Shown here: positions 22,201-33,012 of the stretch, one piece after another
How the letters are laid out: each line of letters opens with the position of its first letter
Position numbering within the stretch: the first letter of the stretch is position 1
Source: Leguminivora glycinivorella
Lineage: Eukaryota > Arthropoda > Insecta > Lepidoptera > Tortricidae
Reading direction: 5' to 3'
NCBI RefSeq assembly: GCF_023078275.1
Contig: NC_062998.1
Span: 11,870,416-11,934,415, forward strand
DNA length: 64,000 nucleotides
Made by a program: the position numbers and the translations under genes
Notes under the pieces: model-generated
The model's database searches: none
Seen by the model: the letters and a program-made list of their open reading frames with translations, nothing else
Told to the model about the DNA's origin: nothing

Positions 22201-23845
22201 TATACAGGTTTTGTGACATTAGCAACTTTTACTGTCGGACCGCTAATCCGTGGGTACTGTCAAAGGTAGAGAAAATGGTTTTGTGAAATGCCTTCGGCTC
22301 GTTTCATAAACCCACACTTGCGTTGTAATGCCCTTCATTATGCACAGTCGCATAAACTACTATTGTTTGCAGTACTTAAGCATAGGCCAGTCATAAAATG
22401 TGTCAAATTTGAGACTGCGGTTGCGACCTCTGGGGGCCGATTTTTGAGTCTCACTGTCACTAAAATACCGGTTGAAAACGGTGAATTGCCTATTATTTTC
22501 AGTGACAATTTTCTGAATTCAAACGCGTGAGACTCAAAAATCGGCTCCCTGGTCAAATGGCTCGCCTTTCGGCTCGTCTCATAAAACAAACACTCATGTT
22601 TTAATGCCTCTAATTATGCACCAGTCACATAAGTAACTATTTAGGACTGCAGTGGCTTAGCATGGTCGTTAATTTCGTTTTTTATTTTAAACTCCTTAAC
22701 TTGGTCGATTCCCAACTTTAGGGCTAACTTCACACCGGTGAATGGCATATTAAAACAAACAAAATTTGTTTAATTAGATAATATGATACATACATACATA
22801 CATACATACATACAATCACGCCTGTATCCCATATAAGGGGTAGGCAGAACACATGAAACCACTAAAGCTTCAGTGCCACTCTTGGCAAATAAGGGGTTGA
22901 AAGAAAACGAAACTGTGACATTGCAGTGACAGGTTGCCAGCCTCTCGCCTACGCCACAATTTAACCCGTATCCTATAGTCGCCTTCTACGACACCCACGG
23001 GAAGAAAGGGGGTGGCGAAATTCTTTACCCGTCACCACACAGGCTATGATATGTTTGTTAGATAATTTAGATATTTAATATCTATTTCAGGGATTATTTG
23101 GACCTCCGTCCGGCTGCGGGCTTTGAACAAAGAACTGATTTTGAGTGGTGGAGACATTTACAGACAATTCCTAATTACCAAAGTTTAGGCCTGATCGATG
23201 GAACTGTGAATTTCCCAAAGAGACCTTGGTCCTTCTGGGGTTGGTTGGGGTGAGTACATGCAGAAACGTTTAGAGAACTATTGTTTGTTTATTTATTTAT
23301 AAGTATTCACTGTTGTTCCGTAGGTCAAACAAAGTTGATTTAGCCCGGTAAACCAAAAAGGGTAATTTGTATAGGCATAGTTAAGTGACATCCAGCGACA
23401 ATCACGCGTCAAATAGCGTGAATTATCAGTACCACTACTCGATACTAGGTGGCAACTGTGTCTCGTCTGCCAAAAAAATAATATTATAACAGTTTACAAC
23501 TTATATTACAAGCAGAAGGAATTGAAAACTGAATACTGATGAATACTAAATATTGTAATATTAGCTAAAAAATTGGTGAGCATTAGACTTTTCGTTCGTC
23601 ACGACATCTATTGACAAGTAGCAGTACTGATAATTTACGCTTGTTGACGCGTGATTGACGCGTGATTGTCGCTAGATGTCACTTAACTATGCCTATACAA
23701 ATAACCCGCATTTACTGATGTATGGAGTTACATATCACAACTCCACCATTACTTATTCCTCTATGCTTAGGATGTGATAAATGTTAATCACGAACCTTCT
23801 CGTATTTTCAGGTGGCACCTCGGATTCACCAGTATAGAATACTAA
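19286..23845 (+). CDS. Paralog A: unrecognised cysteine-bearing protein (5' end unresolved)
   Basis: Four blocks join in phase: 19286(approximate)-19440, 21965-22123, 23091-23249 and 23812-23845 (stop TAA). AATAAA follows at 23868-23873. The product contains RHRGQLNLPPCMKQLMNCWE, PELFCKYGRE and CMDLRFQCVEFLGPQPF, and ends in a Trp-rich tail (RPWSFWGWLGWHLGFTSIEY). The first two blocks align with paralog B in sequence and intron phase; the last two do not, so the C-termini have diverged. The frame opens at a TAA (19283-19285). Between a conserved TGG (19272) and the Val-x-Gly codons there are 23 nt against 24 in B, which implies a frameshift or an acceptor further in. No start exon was found. 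I do not recognise the family. Confidence 0.65.
19441..20397. other. Paralog A intron with assorted repeats
   Basis: The stretch holds common dispersed repeats: sequences with CGAACCACTCGCTTCGCTCG (about 19830-19850) and a GTACAGATGG...CATCTGTAC block (about 19957-20042) related to 33110-33315. Confidence 0.5.
20398..20830. mobile_element. CCATAGAGGAATAA-family element, degenerate copy
   Basis: The segment contains GACATCTAGCGTCAAATAGC, TCAGTACTGCTACTTGTCAA and the mirrored GTGTCGAGTAGTGGTACC. It is related to 23380-23765 and to the complete copy at 58625-59048. A stray repeat fragment lies around 20577-20640. Confidence 0.6.
20884..21938. mobile_element. hAT-like non-autonomous element with nested repeat
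   Basis: The 1,055-bp element starts TAGGGTTGCAAAAAAC and ends TTTGCAACCTA, flanked by an 8-bp target duplication GTTATCAC (20876-20883 and 21939-21946), as in hAT transposons. The subterminal regions are runs of T and A (GGTTTTTTT-type) that fold back. A GGGTTCCGTAG/GGCCGG repeat is nested at 20983-21522. No transposase is present. It lies in the intron of paralog A, 26 bp before the second exon block. Confidence 0.8.
20983..21522 (+). mobile_element. GGGTTCCGTAG / GGCCGG repeat, third copy
   Basis: Same family as 12652-13709, again bounded by runs of T on both sides, and inserted within the hAT-like element. No ORF. Confidence 0.75.
22432..22550. mobile_element. Small inverted-repeat element (GGGAGCCGATTTTTGAGTC ends)
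   Basis: The arms GGCCGATTTTTGAGTCTCAC and GTGAGACTCAAAAATCGG face each other over about 119 bp. A related element lies at 47164-47378. Confidence 0.65.
22780..23045 (+). mobile_element. TACA-run interspersed repeat, 3' part (copy 1)
   Basis: A (TACA)n run is followed by ATCACGCCTGTATCCCATA and further on CACCCACGGGAAGAAAGGG. A second copy lies at 24703-24925, and a fragment near 20577. This is a very common lepidopteran repeat, probably a non-LTR tail. It lies just upstream of the third block of paralog A. Confidence 0.7.
23380..23765. mobile_element. CCATAGAGGAATAA-family element, left-truncated copy
   Basis: Inverted arms (AATCACGCGTCAAATAGCG and the complement of CGCGTGATTGTCGCTAGATG) enclose TTTGGCAGACGA-like sequence. 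The right end CTTATTCCTCTATG matches the complete copy at 58625-59048. It sits in the last intron of paralog A. Confidence 0.65.
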
Positions 23846-23874
23846 TGGATTACCGAAAGTTATTTGAAATAAAT

Positions 23875-24702
23875 GAAATAATAAATTTTTATTGTGTTTC
23901 AAATATGGTACAGGAGTTGTTCAGACAATATTATATTATAAATAACACATATTTCACCTCAATCTACAACTAAAACTAAGTCTACCTATACAATATATGA
24001 CGACTACATAAAAAAATGGAATTCTGCTTAGTTCGTCAGTTAGATCGTCCAAAAATACTGAACACATATTTTTCGCTTTTTCTAATTAATGAAAAAATGC
24101 AAAGATATAGAGCATAAAGTTCCGGAGTGGGGGCTTGTGACGTCACTTCTAAGTAAAAATTGTACCTAGGCGTGACGTCACGCGAAACTTCAACGCACTG
24201 TATCGTCGTCATTTTTCGTTTACGAAAAAAAAATACGTGTCTAAAATTCTTTGATAATCTAACTGACGGACTAATTAGTTTTTTTTAGTCGTCTCGCCTA
24301 TTATGGTCAGGGCCAACTTCAGTCAAAAGATGATATATGTATTATTCTATGGAATAGAATGCTTTTTATACAAGCCAAGATTTTAGTTTTACTTTAAATG
24401 TTTTCAAAGGCAATATTTAAGATCATTATCCAGTCTGTCAGATCTTGATACTCATACAAAAAGTGTTTTTAACGTATATTCTTTATTTACATGAACATAT
24501 TTACATAATTATATAAGAAACTAGGACTTAACTTAAAAGCTAGCTAGTGTCTAAAATAGGCCCTTGAGGCATTGTACCAAAGTGTATTTAGTTTCACTAT
24601 ATAAAGCTGTTCTTTTGCAAGGTATTGCTAGCCTGTCAGGGTATCTCGTATTAAAACTACATATCTCTTTAATACGTCTTGAACAGTTCTGGGTGCATTT
24701 TA
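23875..24702. other. Intergenic stretch 3' of paralog A
   Basis: The AT-rich sequence holds no exon that I can support. Confidence 0.5.
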
Positions 24703-24925
24703 ACAAATAAACATACATACATACATACATACATACATACAATCACGCCTGTGTCCCATGAAGGGGTAGGCAGAGCACATCAAACTACTCAGGTTTCAGT
24801 GCCAGGTTGCCAGCCTGTCGCCTACGCCACAATTTAACCCATATCCCACAGTCGCCTTCTACGACACCCACGGGAAGAAAGGGGGTGGTGAAGTTCTTAA
24901 CCCGTCACCACACGGGCACCGTCAC
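24703..24925 (+). mobile_element. TACA-run interspersed repeat, 3' part (copy 2)
   Basis: (CATA)n is followed by ATCACGCCTGTGTCCCATGA and CACCCACGGGAAGAAAGGG, ending CCCGTCACCACACGGG. It lacks the middle section found in copy 1. Confidence 0.7.
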
Positions 24926-25440
24926 CACACGGGCAACACAAATAAACATATTTCGTAAATATACATACAAGGCACCGTCATTAACATAAGGTCTTTGAAC
25001 AAGGGTCTGCAAGATGTCATAATATCAACACCACATATTCATCTGATGCATTGCTTCTTAGCTATCAGCGCTCGGACTGCGTGGTGCGAATTTCCTTACG
25101 GTTATCGAATTATTAAAGAAATAAATTTAATTACTGAACACGTGTGTGGCATCCCTTACCACTTCCTTATGTTATTTGTTTTGACATTTGCCGTCAAACA
25201 CTTGACACTGACTTTAATGTTATGATTAAGGTCCTCTTACACTAATTAAATAATTTATGTATGGAAAGAAAAAAAAATTTTCGAATTTAACGAAAAACGA
25301 TATACAGGGTGGTTCCTGATGATGAACCTAACTGCGTGTCGAATATAACGAAAAACAAAAAGATCAGTGTATGTATAATATATTACTACTTGTAAAGTCG
25401 TGTACTTACTTAAACAATTAAATTATCACCTAATATTATA
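24926..25440. other. Intergenic AT-rich stretch
   Basis: No gene recognised. A plus-strand open frame at 24995-25225 has no recognisable features. Confidence 0.4.
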
Positions 25441-25449
25441 AAGCGTGTT

Positions 25450-25580
25450 TTTCTTATACTGTCACGCCGTGTCTTGCGTGAGCGACGGTCGCGCGACGGT
25501 CGCGCGACCGTCGCCGTCGCGTCTCATACTTCCATATCGATAAGGTTTGATTTCGTATGCGTCGCATCGCCGTCGCGCGA
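25450..25580. repeat. GC-rich inverted CGACGGTCGCGCGAC block
   Basis: Repeats of GACGGTCGCGCGAC and GTCGCCGTCGCG occur in both orientations. It can fold and is probably part of a small dispersed element. Confidence 0.45.
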
Positions 25581-25599
25581 TCATCGATTCGAAATTCTA

Positions 25600-26105
25600 C
25601 TTGGGGGGGGGGGGGACACCTTACACAGATCACCCTAGCCCCAAACTAAGCAAAGCTTGTACTATGGGTGCTAGGCGACGATATATATACTTATACAGAG
25701 TGGGGCCTGTAACAAAGGCGAAGAATTGAACTGTAGGCTATTCTCCTTATACTGATCAACATTTGTTCAGTGACTTATAAAAATTATGAAGTCTTTAAAT
25801 TTTTAATTTTTCATACAAAATAAATATTAGCTTCAATGTACGCCATTATTGTTGTCATTGGCGTTGTCTGTCAAACTTTAGACTTAACAGAATTCGCAAT
25901 ACATTACCTCTTAGAAAAAACTTTCAATGGTGATAAAAATTAAAATACAAGTTATTTTTAAAAGTCGCCGAACAAATGTTGATCAGTATAAGGAGGATAG
26001 CCTAGAGTTCAATTCTTCGCCTTTGTTACAGGCCCCACTCTGTATAGATAAATACATACATATATAATATATATATGTACATAGAAAACATCCATGACTC
26101 AGGAA
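25600..26105 (-). mobile_element. tRNA-type SINE, 3' part, split by a MITE
   Basis: On the minus strand the sequence from GTCATGGATGTTTTCTATG to TTTGGGGCTAGGGTGATC matches the body of the SINE at 45369-45608. It is interrupted by the TA-flanked MITE at 25696-26042. The tRNA-like head is missing. Confidence 0.65.
25696..26042. mobile_element. 347-bp MITE with TA target duplication
   Basis: Inverted ends CAGAGTGGGGCCTGTAACAA extend about 70 bp to GATCAACATTTGTTC. TA lies on each side (25694-25695 and 26043-26044). The interior is AT-rich without an ORF. It fits a non-autonomous Tc1/mariner-type element. Confidence 0.8.
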
Positions 26106-26520
26106 CTCAGGAAAAAATATACCTCTACATTTAAGTACAAAAAATCCGAAACGAATGGCGATAAATGAAAACACGACCGACGAAGGGAGTGTTTTAAATC
26201 GACACGAGTTACGAATTCTGTACTGAAAAATATCGTTTCATTTGTTTCAATTCTAAACTCGTTTACCTATAATTATGTCACATAAAATATGTACTTACTA
26301 TCTAATCTTAATTAACACATTAGTGAGTAGGACATAACGCAGCCTATTTAACACTGAATTATTAAGTCACTTACACCATCATTAATGTACTTAATAGAAA
26401 TAGCTAGAAATTCGAATCTTCATTAAACAAGTGAATTATGAGAAAGTGGACCTCTCCGATACCGCCTTTCCATACAAAGTGGTTTTATTTTCCTCTCTGG
26501 GTGTTTTTTTTTAATTCGAG
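26106..26520. other. AT-rich intergenic stretch
   Basis: No gene recognised. Confidence 0.5.
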
Positions 26521-26660
26521 GTGTACCTGTGTCATCCTCCTTGCGTTATCCCGATTTTCCACGGCTCATGGGAGTCCTTATTAGAATTAGTCCAGTTTCC
26601 TCACGATGTTTTCCTTCACCGAAAAGTGTCTGGCAAATATCAAATGACATAATTACAGTC
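26521..26660 (-). mobile_element. tRNA-type SINE fragment (GAGGATGATG tail family)
   Basis: The reverse complement contains the GGTGAAGGAAAACATCGTG and GAGGAAACTGGACTAATTC words also found in the SINE at 60956-61262. Confidence 0.6.
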
Positions 26661-26757
26661 GTGATTGTATATATGTATGTACTTGAGCTAGCTTTTAACT
26701 TAGTTTGAATATGTTCATATAAAGGCTTGACAGTTGACATCGTTCTTCTTATTTAAT

Positions 26758-26930
26758 ACTAGCTTTTTCCTCGCGTTAGAAAAAGACAAAAAGTAGCACC
26801 TATGTCACTCTCCATCCCTTCAACTATCTTCACTTAAAAAATCGCGTCAATTTGTCGCTCCGTTTTGCCGTGAAAGACGGACAATCAAACAGACACACAC
26901 ACTTTCCCATTTATAATATTAGTATGGATA
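26758..26930 (-). mobile_element. Interspersed repeat ending GGGCAAAGGCTAGT family, degraded
   Basis: Contains TATAATATTAGTATGG, CGGACAATCAAACAGACACA and AACTATCTTCACTTAAAAAA. Related copies are at 44322-44477, 55187-55421 and 60051-60301. It resembles lepidopteran Helitron-like (Lep1-type) repeats as I remember them. Confidence 0.55.
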
Positions 26931-27995
26931 CGAAGTTCCAATGTCGTAGCTTGTATATTTTAGATTTGATTGATATCTCATATAAATAAATTATTTTCTA
27001 TTTCACAATGATGAAAAACGTTTGTATGGAGAAGCGTTCGTCCCCTTTCCTCTTCTTCATATCGAAAAAACCGTAAACTCTAACAGGATCATAAGTTCGA
27101 GTTCGTTTTCTGCACATGCACAATGTCGGACTAACTGTAGTTTTGTGAAGAAACACATAGTTATTATTTTATACTCTTTGAGTTAAATAAATAAATTCTA
27201 AATATGTGTCGGCAGATCTGTCTGTTAGTCCTGTGTAAGTTTTATCCTATTTACAGTCTTTAGTCCAATATTACATTATTTTCATTATATCAGGGTTCCG
27301 TGCCAAAAAGGAATCTGTCCGTCTTGTCTATCACATTATTAAATATCAACAAAATAATATAAATATGTAATTATGTACATATCTAATATTTCTATTACCT
27401 ACTAAATATTATATTATGAGTGTTATGGCCATATTTTATTCTGACGAAACCCTAGATGGATGAACACTGTAATGTGACGAAATCTGCGCTGTGGATCGGA
27501 ACGAAAGTTTTTTAAATTCATTTCTTATTAAATAAAAATATAATTGCCGTACTTAATATCTCGAGAACTGCTTATGCTATTGAGTTGGGAATAGTTATGA
27601 ACATTGGTAACCTCTACAAGTTGAAAGTATTTATTTTTTCAGTTAATTAAAATTCATTACCTACAGATATTACCTAGATAATGGGGGTAAACGGACAAGA
27701 GAGGTATCGGTAAAAAGAGCTCTAATTGTACATATCAAAACAATTTTTTTTGTTATGTAATTTTTGTTTGTTCTTGACGAAGGTGTGAATTCTTCGCATT
27801 GTGAATTCGGCCTAGCCTGCCTGCTAAGCCGCGGCCCTTGGGCTCGAATCCCATGTTTACAATTTTTACATTATTAAGATACTTTGTCCAATAATGTAAC
27901 TCAAGTGAATAGTGTAAAACATGGAAAAAAATCGATTAGTTGAAAATTGCCCCCAGTTGTAATTGACGCATTAGTCCCCCCTTCCTTTATTTTAG
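26931..27995. other. Upstream region or first intron of paralog B
   Basis: The stretch is AT-rich. A fragment at about 27813-27865 (CCTGCCTGCTAAGCCGCGG, TCGAATCCC) comes from the tRNA-like head of the SINE family. The start exon of paralog B should lie here or further upstream, but I could not identify it. Confidence 0.4.
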
Positions 27996-29775
27996 TAGAC
28001 CAGTCTGGTTGTCACGTAGGGGCATTGTTCCAGTGGCAGGATGGACATCGGGAGATTCCTTGTTTAATGCCAAATTAAATTACCAACCCATGGATGAATT
28101 TTTCGAGCCTCGACATCGCGGTCACCTATTTTTGCCGCCATGCGTCAAAGATTTGATGAACTGCTGGGAAGTCAACAAGTGAGTATAAAATACGCCCGCA
28201 CCACACTAAAGTCATCCACATACTCTTCTGTACGTGGGAGCGAGAATGTTATTTTTTTCTCGCTCTCACTTACGCGAGAAAATGTAAAGTTGCGGTACAC
28301 AAGGAGGTAAAGCCCTGCCAATATTGCTCGGAAGCCAGTGAAGGATTCCAATATTGAGCCACGAGCGTAACGAGTGGTTCAGAATGTGGAATAATGAGCG
28401 TTGCGAGAGTTTCAAGACTTTCAAGGCACGTAAGTTAAACAAAGGTTGCCTCTGAGTGAAACAATTTTTTTTACCAAACCAACACGACGAATTGACTGTA
28501 AAACATCAAACTAAAACACATTCAACAATTTGTTTAACATGATTTATTCAAAATCACCATTTACAAAATAAACGTCAATTCTGAATTCTGCCAGCCAGCT
28601 TTGGACATCAAGTTAATTTTTTTATGAAATTACTTTGCACTCTCGTGGATAAAATGTAATTTTACTATCCGTTTTCGAAGACTCAAGAGGGCCTATGTTG
28701 GTGTGGTGGTTATTTATGTGACTACATATCATTTTGTGGTGTTTCAGCCCGGACGTCCTGTGTAAACAGAACGGGACCAAGCCCATTATGGTTGTACGTT
28801 TTGACACTATTTGTATGGACTTAAGATATCAGTGCCGCGAGTACATGGGATACCAACCGTTCCCAAATAATAGAGGCAACCTTTCTACTCTGTTCACTTA
28901 CTGCGGAACTAATTCTTATGCAAAACAATTGCCATTGTAAGTACATGTATTTGTAAGTTTTTGCTATGTTGTATTTAATAATTAATAAATACTTCAAGAC
29001 AACAATAACAATACATATACACATTATGTTTTGGTTTGTGAACACTCTAGGGCCTGAGATATATTTAAAATCACAGGCAAGTAACAACTTCAGTAGGTAC
29101 AAAATCTGACACGCTCGGCCCAATAGGTGAACTTGTTTCTTCTATCTAAATCTAGTTCTGTGGTTGATTTTCTATGTTGTTGTTTGTTAAAATAAGTACA
29201 TGTTATAAACTATAAATGGAGTTGAGCGGGACATGTTGCTAGGCAGAGTGATGGCAGGTGGACCAAAATGTTAACGGAATGGTGGCCGCTAACAAAATGT
29301 AAGAAGTGCCTGGCATCCGTTGGCCCGTTGGGTCGACGACATCCGAAAAACTGCGGGTCACAACTGGATGAGATTAGCCCAGGACCGGGAGAAGTGGCGT
29401 ACTGGAAGAGAAGCCTATGCTCAGCAGTGGGCGATAAAAGGCTGATATGATGATGATGATGATGATGATGATAAACTATAAATAAATATAAAACTATAAC
29501 AATAAACCATACAGCGTGTGGATTCCATACGGGCGTATAGTGTATCCAGCGTATGTAATGTATGTACCTAACAATTTAATAATTGTTGGCGGTTTAGCAC
29601 AACACGTTCTCACGCGCGACTCCATGCCAGGCGCGGCTTCAAGTATGGAAGTATGTAATAAATAATACCTTAATGGTTGTTGACCGATGAATATGATTTT
29701 GTTTATTTCAGAAAAGAGACGCAATATTGGGTGAAAAACGATACAATTACAACAACTGCTAAACCTGCTGGTTAA
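27996..29775 (+). CDS. Paralog B: unrecognised cysteine-bearing protein (start exon not found)
   Basis: Three exons join in phase: 27996-28178, 28748-28936 and 29712-29775 (stop TAA). Every junction has AG/GT borders. The 144 residues visible start RPVWLSRRGIVPV, contain RHRGHLFLPPC, MNCWEVN, PDVLCKQNG and ICMDLRYQCREYMGYQPF, and end NDTITTTAKPAG. Four Cys positions (PPC, MNC, LCK and the CMDLRxQC pair) match paralog A, as do both shared intron phases. No signal peptide, membrane segment or catalytic motif is visible in the part seen. The first exon with the ATG was not identified. An A-rich AATAAT run with AATAAA follows the stop. Function unknown. Confidence 0.75.
28340..28470. repeat. Dispersed repeat inside paralog B intron
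   Basis: GAGCGTAACGAGTGGTTC and GAGCGTTGCGAGAGTTTC words recur at 30540-30610 and about 34290-34330. This is a low-copy view of a common dispersed repeat. Confidence 0.45.
29248..29472 (+). mobile_element. Non-LTR retrotransposon 3' end with (GAT)n tail
   Basis: A decayed frame reads like the C-terminus of lepidopteran RTE-type ORFs (QDREKWRTGREAYAQQW) and is followed by GATGATGATGATGATGATG. It lies in the last intron of paralog B. Confidence 0.7.
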
Positions 29776-30034
29776 ATAAATAATAATAATAATAAAAACA
29801 ACCTAAGAATTAAAATAAATAAAGAGAATAACAAAAAAAACATGAGATTTTTTTTTATTAAAAATGGATGGTGAAATAGTGTTTTTTTTTCCTATAGGTA
29901 CCTACCTACTGTACGTTACCCAAGTTATTAGGCAGTTAGGGCGAGGCTTCAAAAAAATGATGAAACACATCAAGAGAAGGTAGGTAGTGCCCTTGTGCTT
30001 CCCCTTGCTTCGTCTTGGGTAGTACCCCCGTCAT
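29776..30034. other. 3' flank of paralog B
   Basis: An A-rich polyadenylation region is followed by unassigned sequence. Confidence 0.4.
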
Positions 30035-30244
30035 GCGCGGATCCAGGGGGGGGTCGTCATGGGAGTCATGACCCCCATGACCCCCCCCCCATGGAGCTAG
30101 GTTGGCCACACAAATAGACCACGTTACCCCCCCCCCCCCTGGAGCCTAGGTTAGCCATACAAATAGACCACGTGACCCCCCCCCCCACCCCTCGGGCCTG
30201 GGCCTTTACCACGTGACCCCAGGGGCAAGAAGCTGGATCCGCGC
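30035..30244. mobile_element. MITE with GCGCGGATCCAG ends (copy 1)
   Basis: The ends GCGCGGATCCAG and CTGGATCCGCGC enclose C-runs and an internal CACGTGACCCC-type duplication. A shorter copy at 44101-44204 has a clear 8-bp target duplication. Confidence 0.7.
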
Positions 30245-30298
30245 TTGACTCCTGTGCCCCGAATGTGACGCATCATGTCACATTAATCAAATGATTAC

Positions 30299-30459
30299 CA
30301 GGCCCCGTAGCCGAATGGCATTTCGCCGACGCCAAACGAAAGCGATACGCCGCTGGCTCTGTCGCGCCAATACGCAAGCGCGATAGAGATAGATATCTAC
30401 TAGCGCTTCGTTTCGTGAGCGTTTCGTGAGCGATTGTGCCATTCGGCTAGCCACCCAGG
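30299..30459 (-). mobile_element. MITE with GTAGCCGAATGGCA inverted ends (copy 2)
   Basis: Inverted relative to 11513-11661. It begins CAGGCCCCGTAGCCGAATGG and ends GCCATTCGGCTAGCCACCC. Confidence 0.75.
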
Positions 30460-30769
30460 CCAAGTGGTAGCAATAGTTATTTGTACAAGAAAAGAGCAAA
30501 GTTGATGTTTTGCCCCGAAGTAGCGAAAGATTCTATAATAGAATCCCGAGAGTAGCGAGTGGTTCCAATTTAGAATCTTGAGCGTAGTGACTGAAAACTC
30601 ACGAAATGTAAATAAAGTCTCCTGTCGCACATACAACTTTTTCACCTCGGCAGGTTTAACAAGATTAATAAAACGTAATGCATAGAAAGTTAGAAAAAAA
30701 CTTTTTTTTCTATAAAGCATTTTAGTACAAATAAATGAGAATTGTAACAAGCTGCTTTTTAACCCACGA

Positions 30770-31069
30770 CGCAAAAACGACTGGGTGTTATAAGTTTGAC
30801 GTATCTGTCTGTCTGTGTGTGTGTATGTCTGTGGCATCGTAGCTCCCGATCGGATGAACCGATTTAGATTTAGTTTTTTTTTTAAAGCTGAGTGTCGGTA
30901 GTGTTCTTAGCCATGTTTCATGAAAATCGGTCCACTTTGTCGCGGTCGGGGGTTTTTCCTAAAATTTTAATTTTGTTATGGCTCTGTATAGTTATTTGCA
31001 GTGACTCAGTGAGCAAATAGCTATTTTACCCCCGACGCAAAAACGACGGGGTGTTATATGTTTGACGAA

Positions 31070-31138
<69 letters not shown>

Positions 31139-31200
31139 GTGTATGTCTGTCTGTGACACCGTAGCTCCCGAACGGATGAACCGATTTAGATTTAGTTTTT
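30770..31200 (+). repeat. Dispersed CCCGACGCAAAAACGAC repeat and (CTGT)n microsatellite
   Basis: Two successive copies start near 30763 and 31029. The second carries a long (CTGT)n run at about 31073-31138. Related pieces lie at 32690-32760 and 43225-43330. Confidence 0.7.
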
Positions 31201-31399
31201 TAACCGCCGCCTCAAATCTCTCAAGGAAGGTGTTTCAATTCGTCTGTATGTTTTTTTTATTTTTTTTTAATGTTTGTTCCACGATATCTCCGTCGTTACT
31301 GGACCGATTTTGAAAATTTTTTTTTATTGAATGTATATGCATACAGATTGGTCCCATTTTTCTCAGAGCCCAGTTCTGATTCTGATGATGGGATCCTGG

Positions 31400-32110
31400 A
31401 GAAATCGAGGGAACTCTTCAAATCTGAAAGGCACACATATGGTGATTTTTGTGTTTTTTTTTTAAGGAACAGCATTCATTTACGTACGGAACAGTCACAT
31501 TTGGTGCAGTGGAACTGCTGATGATGGTCAGAACCGAACTCCTCAAATCTGGACGGCACACTTATAGTGACTTTGGTATTTTTATAAGAACAGCATGCAC
31601 TTACGTCCAGAACAGTGACATTTGGTGCAGTTGAACTGCTGATGATGGTCAGGACCGAACTCCTCAAATCTGGACGGCACACTTATAGTGACTTTGGTAT
31701 TTTTATAAGAACAGCATGCACTTACGTCCAGAACAGTGACATTTGGTGCAGTTGAACTGCTGATGATGGTCAGGACCGAACTCCTCAAATCTGAACGGCA
31801 CACTTATATTGACTTTGGTATTTTTATAAGAACAGCATGCACTTACGTCTAGCACAGTGACATTTGGTGCAGTGGAACTGCCGTTGATGGTCAGAACCGA
31901 ACTCCTCAAATCTGAACGGCACACTTATAGCGACTTTCGCATTTTTATAAAAACAGCATACACTTACGTCCAGAACAGTGACATTTGGTGCAGTGGAACT
32001 GCTGATGAAGATCAGATCGGAACTCCTTAAATCTGAACGGCACACTTATAGTGACTTTGGTGTTTTTTATAAGAATAGCATTCATTTAAGTTCAGAACAG
32101 TGACATTTAT
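31400..32110. repeat. 121-bp tandem array
   Basis: About six copies of a 121-bp unit contain CAGAACAGTGACATTTGGTG and CTGATGATGGTCAG. Copies between about 31520 and 32050 are in exact 121-bp register. The open frames seen across it on the minus strand are by-products. Confidence 0.85.
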
Positions 32111-32277
32111 TTAGTTATGTTTGTTAAGAATATTGAGTTTTCATTTTCAAGTAAAATTTTGTCAAGCTTCGATTTCTTATAATCGGATTCATGAGGAATT
32201 GTTGAGGAAACTCCTCAAACCTTAACGGTATACGTATATTCATTTGTGTTGCCATTAAATAATTAAAGTATTAAAAT

Positions 32278-32561
32278 AGCAATTCCCGTTAAGTTTGTAC
32301 ATTTGGATCACGTCTCCGATTTGGATAAAAATTGGTAGGCTGATAGAGTTCATGATGCTGAGCAAGATCCACTAGGTTTCCCAAAATGACCTAGGTTGAT
32401 TGTATGAAACTTTCCTTTTTTGTTACCGAAAATGTATAGAAATCTGGTAACAAAAAAGGAAGGTTTCATACAAACTACATAGGACATTTTTTCTCTATCA
32501 GCCTACCAATTTTTATCAAAATCGGAGACGTGATCCAAATGTACAAACTACGGGAATTGCT
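32278..32561. mobile_element. MITE with AGCAATTCCCG termini (copy 2)
   Basis: The ends are AGCAATTCCCG and CGGGAATTGCT. Long inner arms include TTTGGATCACGTCTCCGAT and GGTAACAAAAAAGGAAGG. Related to 3534-3808 and 43841-44024. Confidence 0.75.
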
Positions 32562-33012
32562 GAAAAGCAGTTTTAAAAAATACCTACACATTTCTACATA
32601 ATCCAACATTCGCAAGTAGCTTTCACCAGAACCCCAAAGGCGGCGCTTTTTTTTCTTGAAAATTATTTTTTGTTTGAAAGCTGAGTTAGTCGGGAGTGTT
32701 CTTAGCCATGTTTCATGAAAATCGGTCCACTAAGTCGGGTCGGGGGGGTCTTTTCAAAATTTTAATTTTGTGGTTAGGTTATTAGCTCACTGGTTGCACG
32801 CAGCAAAAGTACGCCCTTTCCAGCTGCTGTGAAATAAAAGTTTCCCAACACGCAGACCACGTGTGAGCTCCATCACTCGTCGTTTTCGTAAAACAGGGTG
32901 CGGTGAGATGAGACCGTGAGGCAATCCATGTGTCCCCAAGGTCGCGCCTCTGGGTCTCCGGACCGCCAGTATCGATTCATACGACTCAGCAACACTGAGC
33001 TGAACGTACGCT

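Noticed and set aside
31476..32045. Serial minus-strand open frames with CRSDLRSS-type starts
   Set aside because: They are by-products of the 121-bp tandem array; each frame breaks at unit boundaries.
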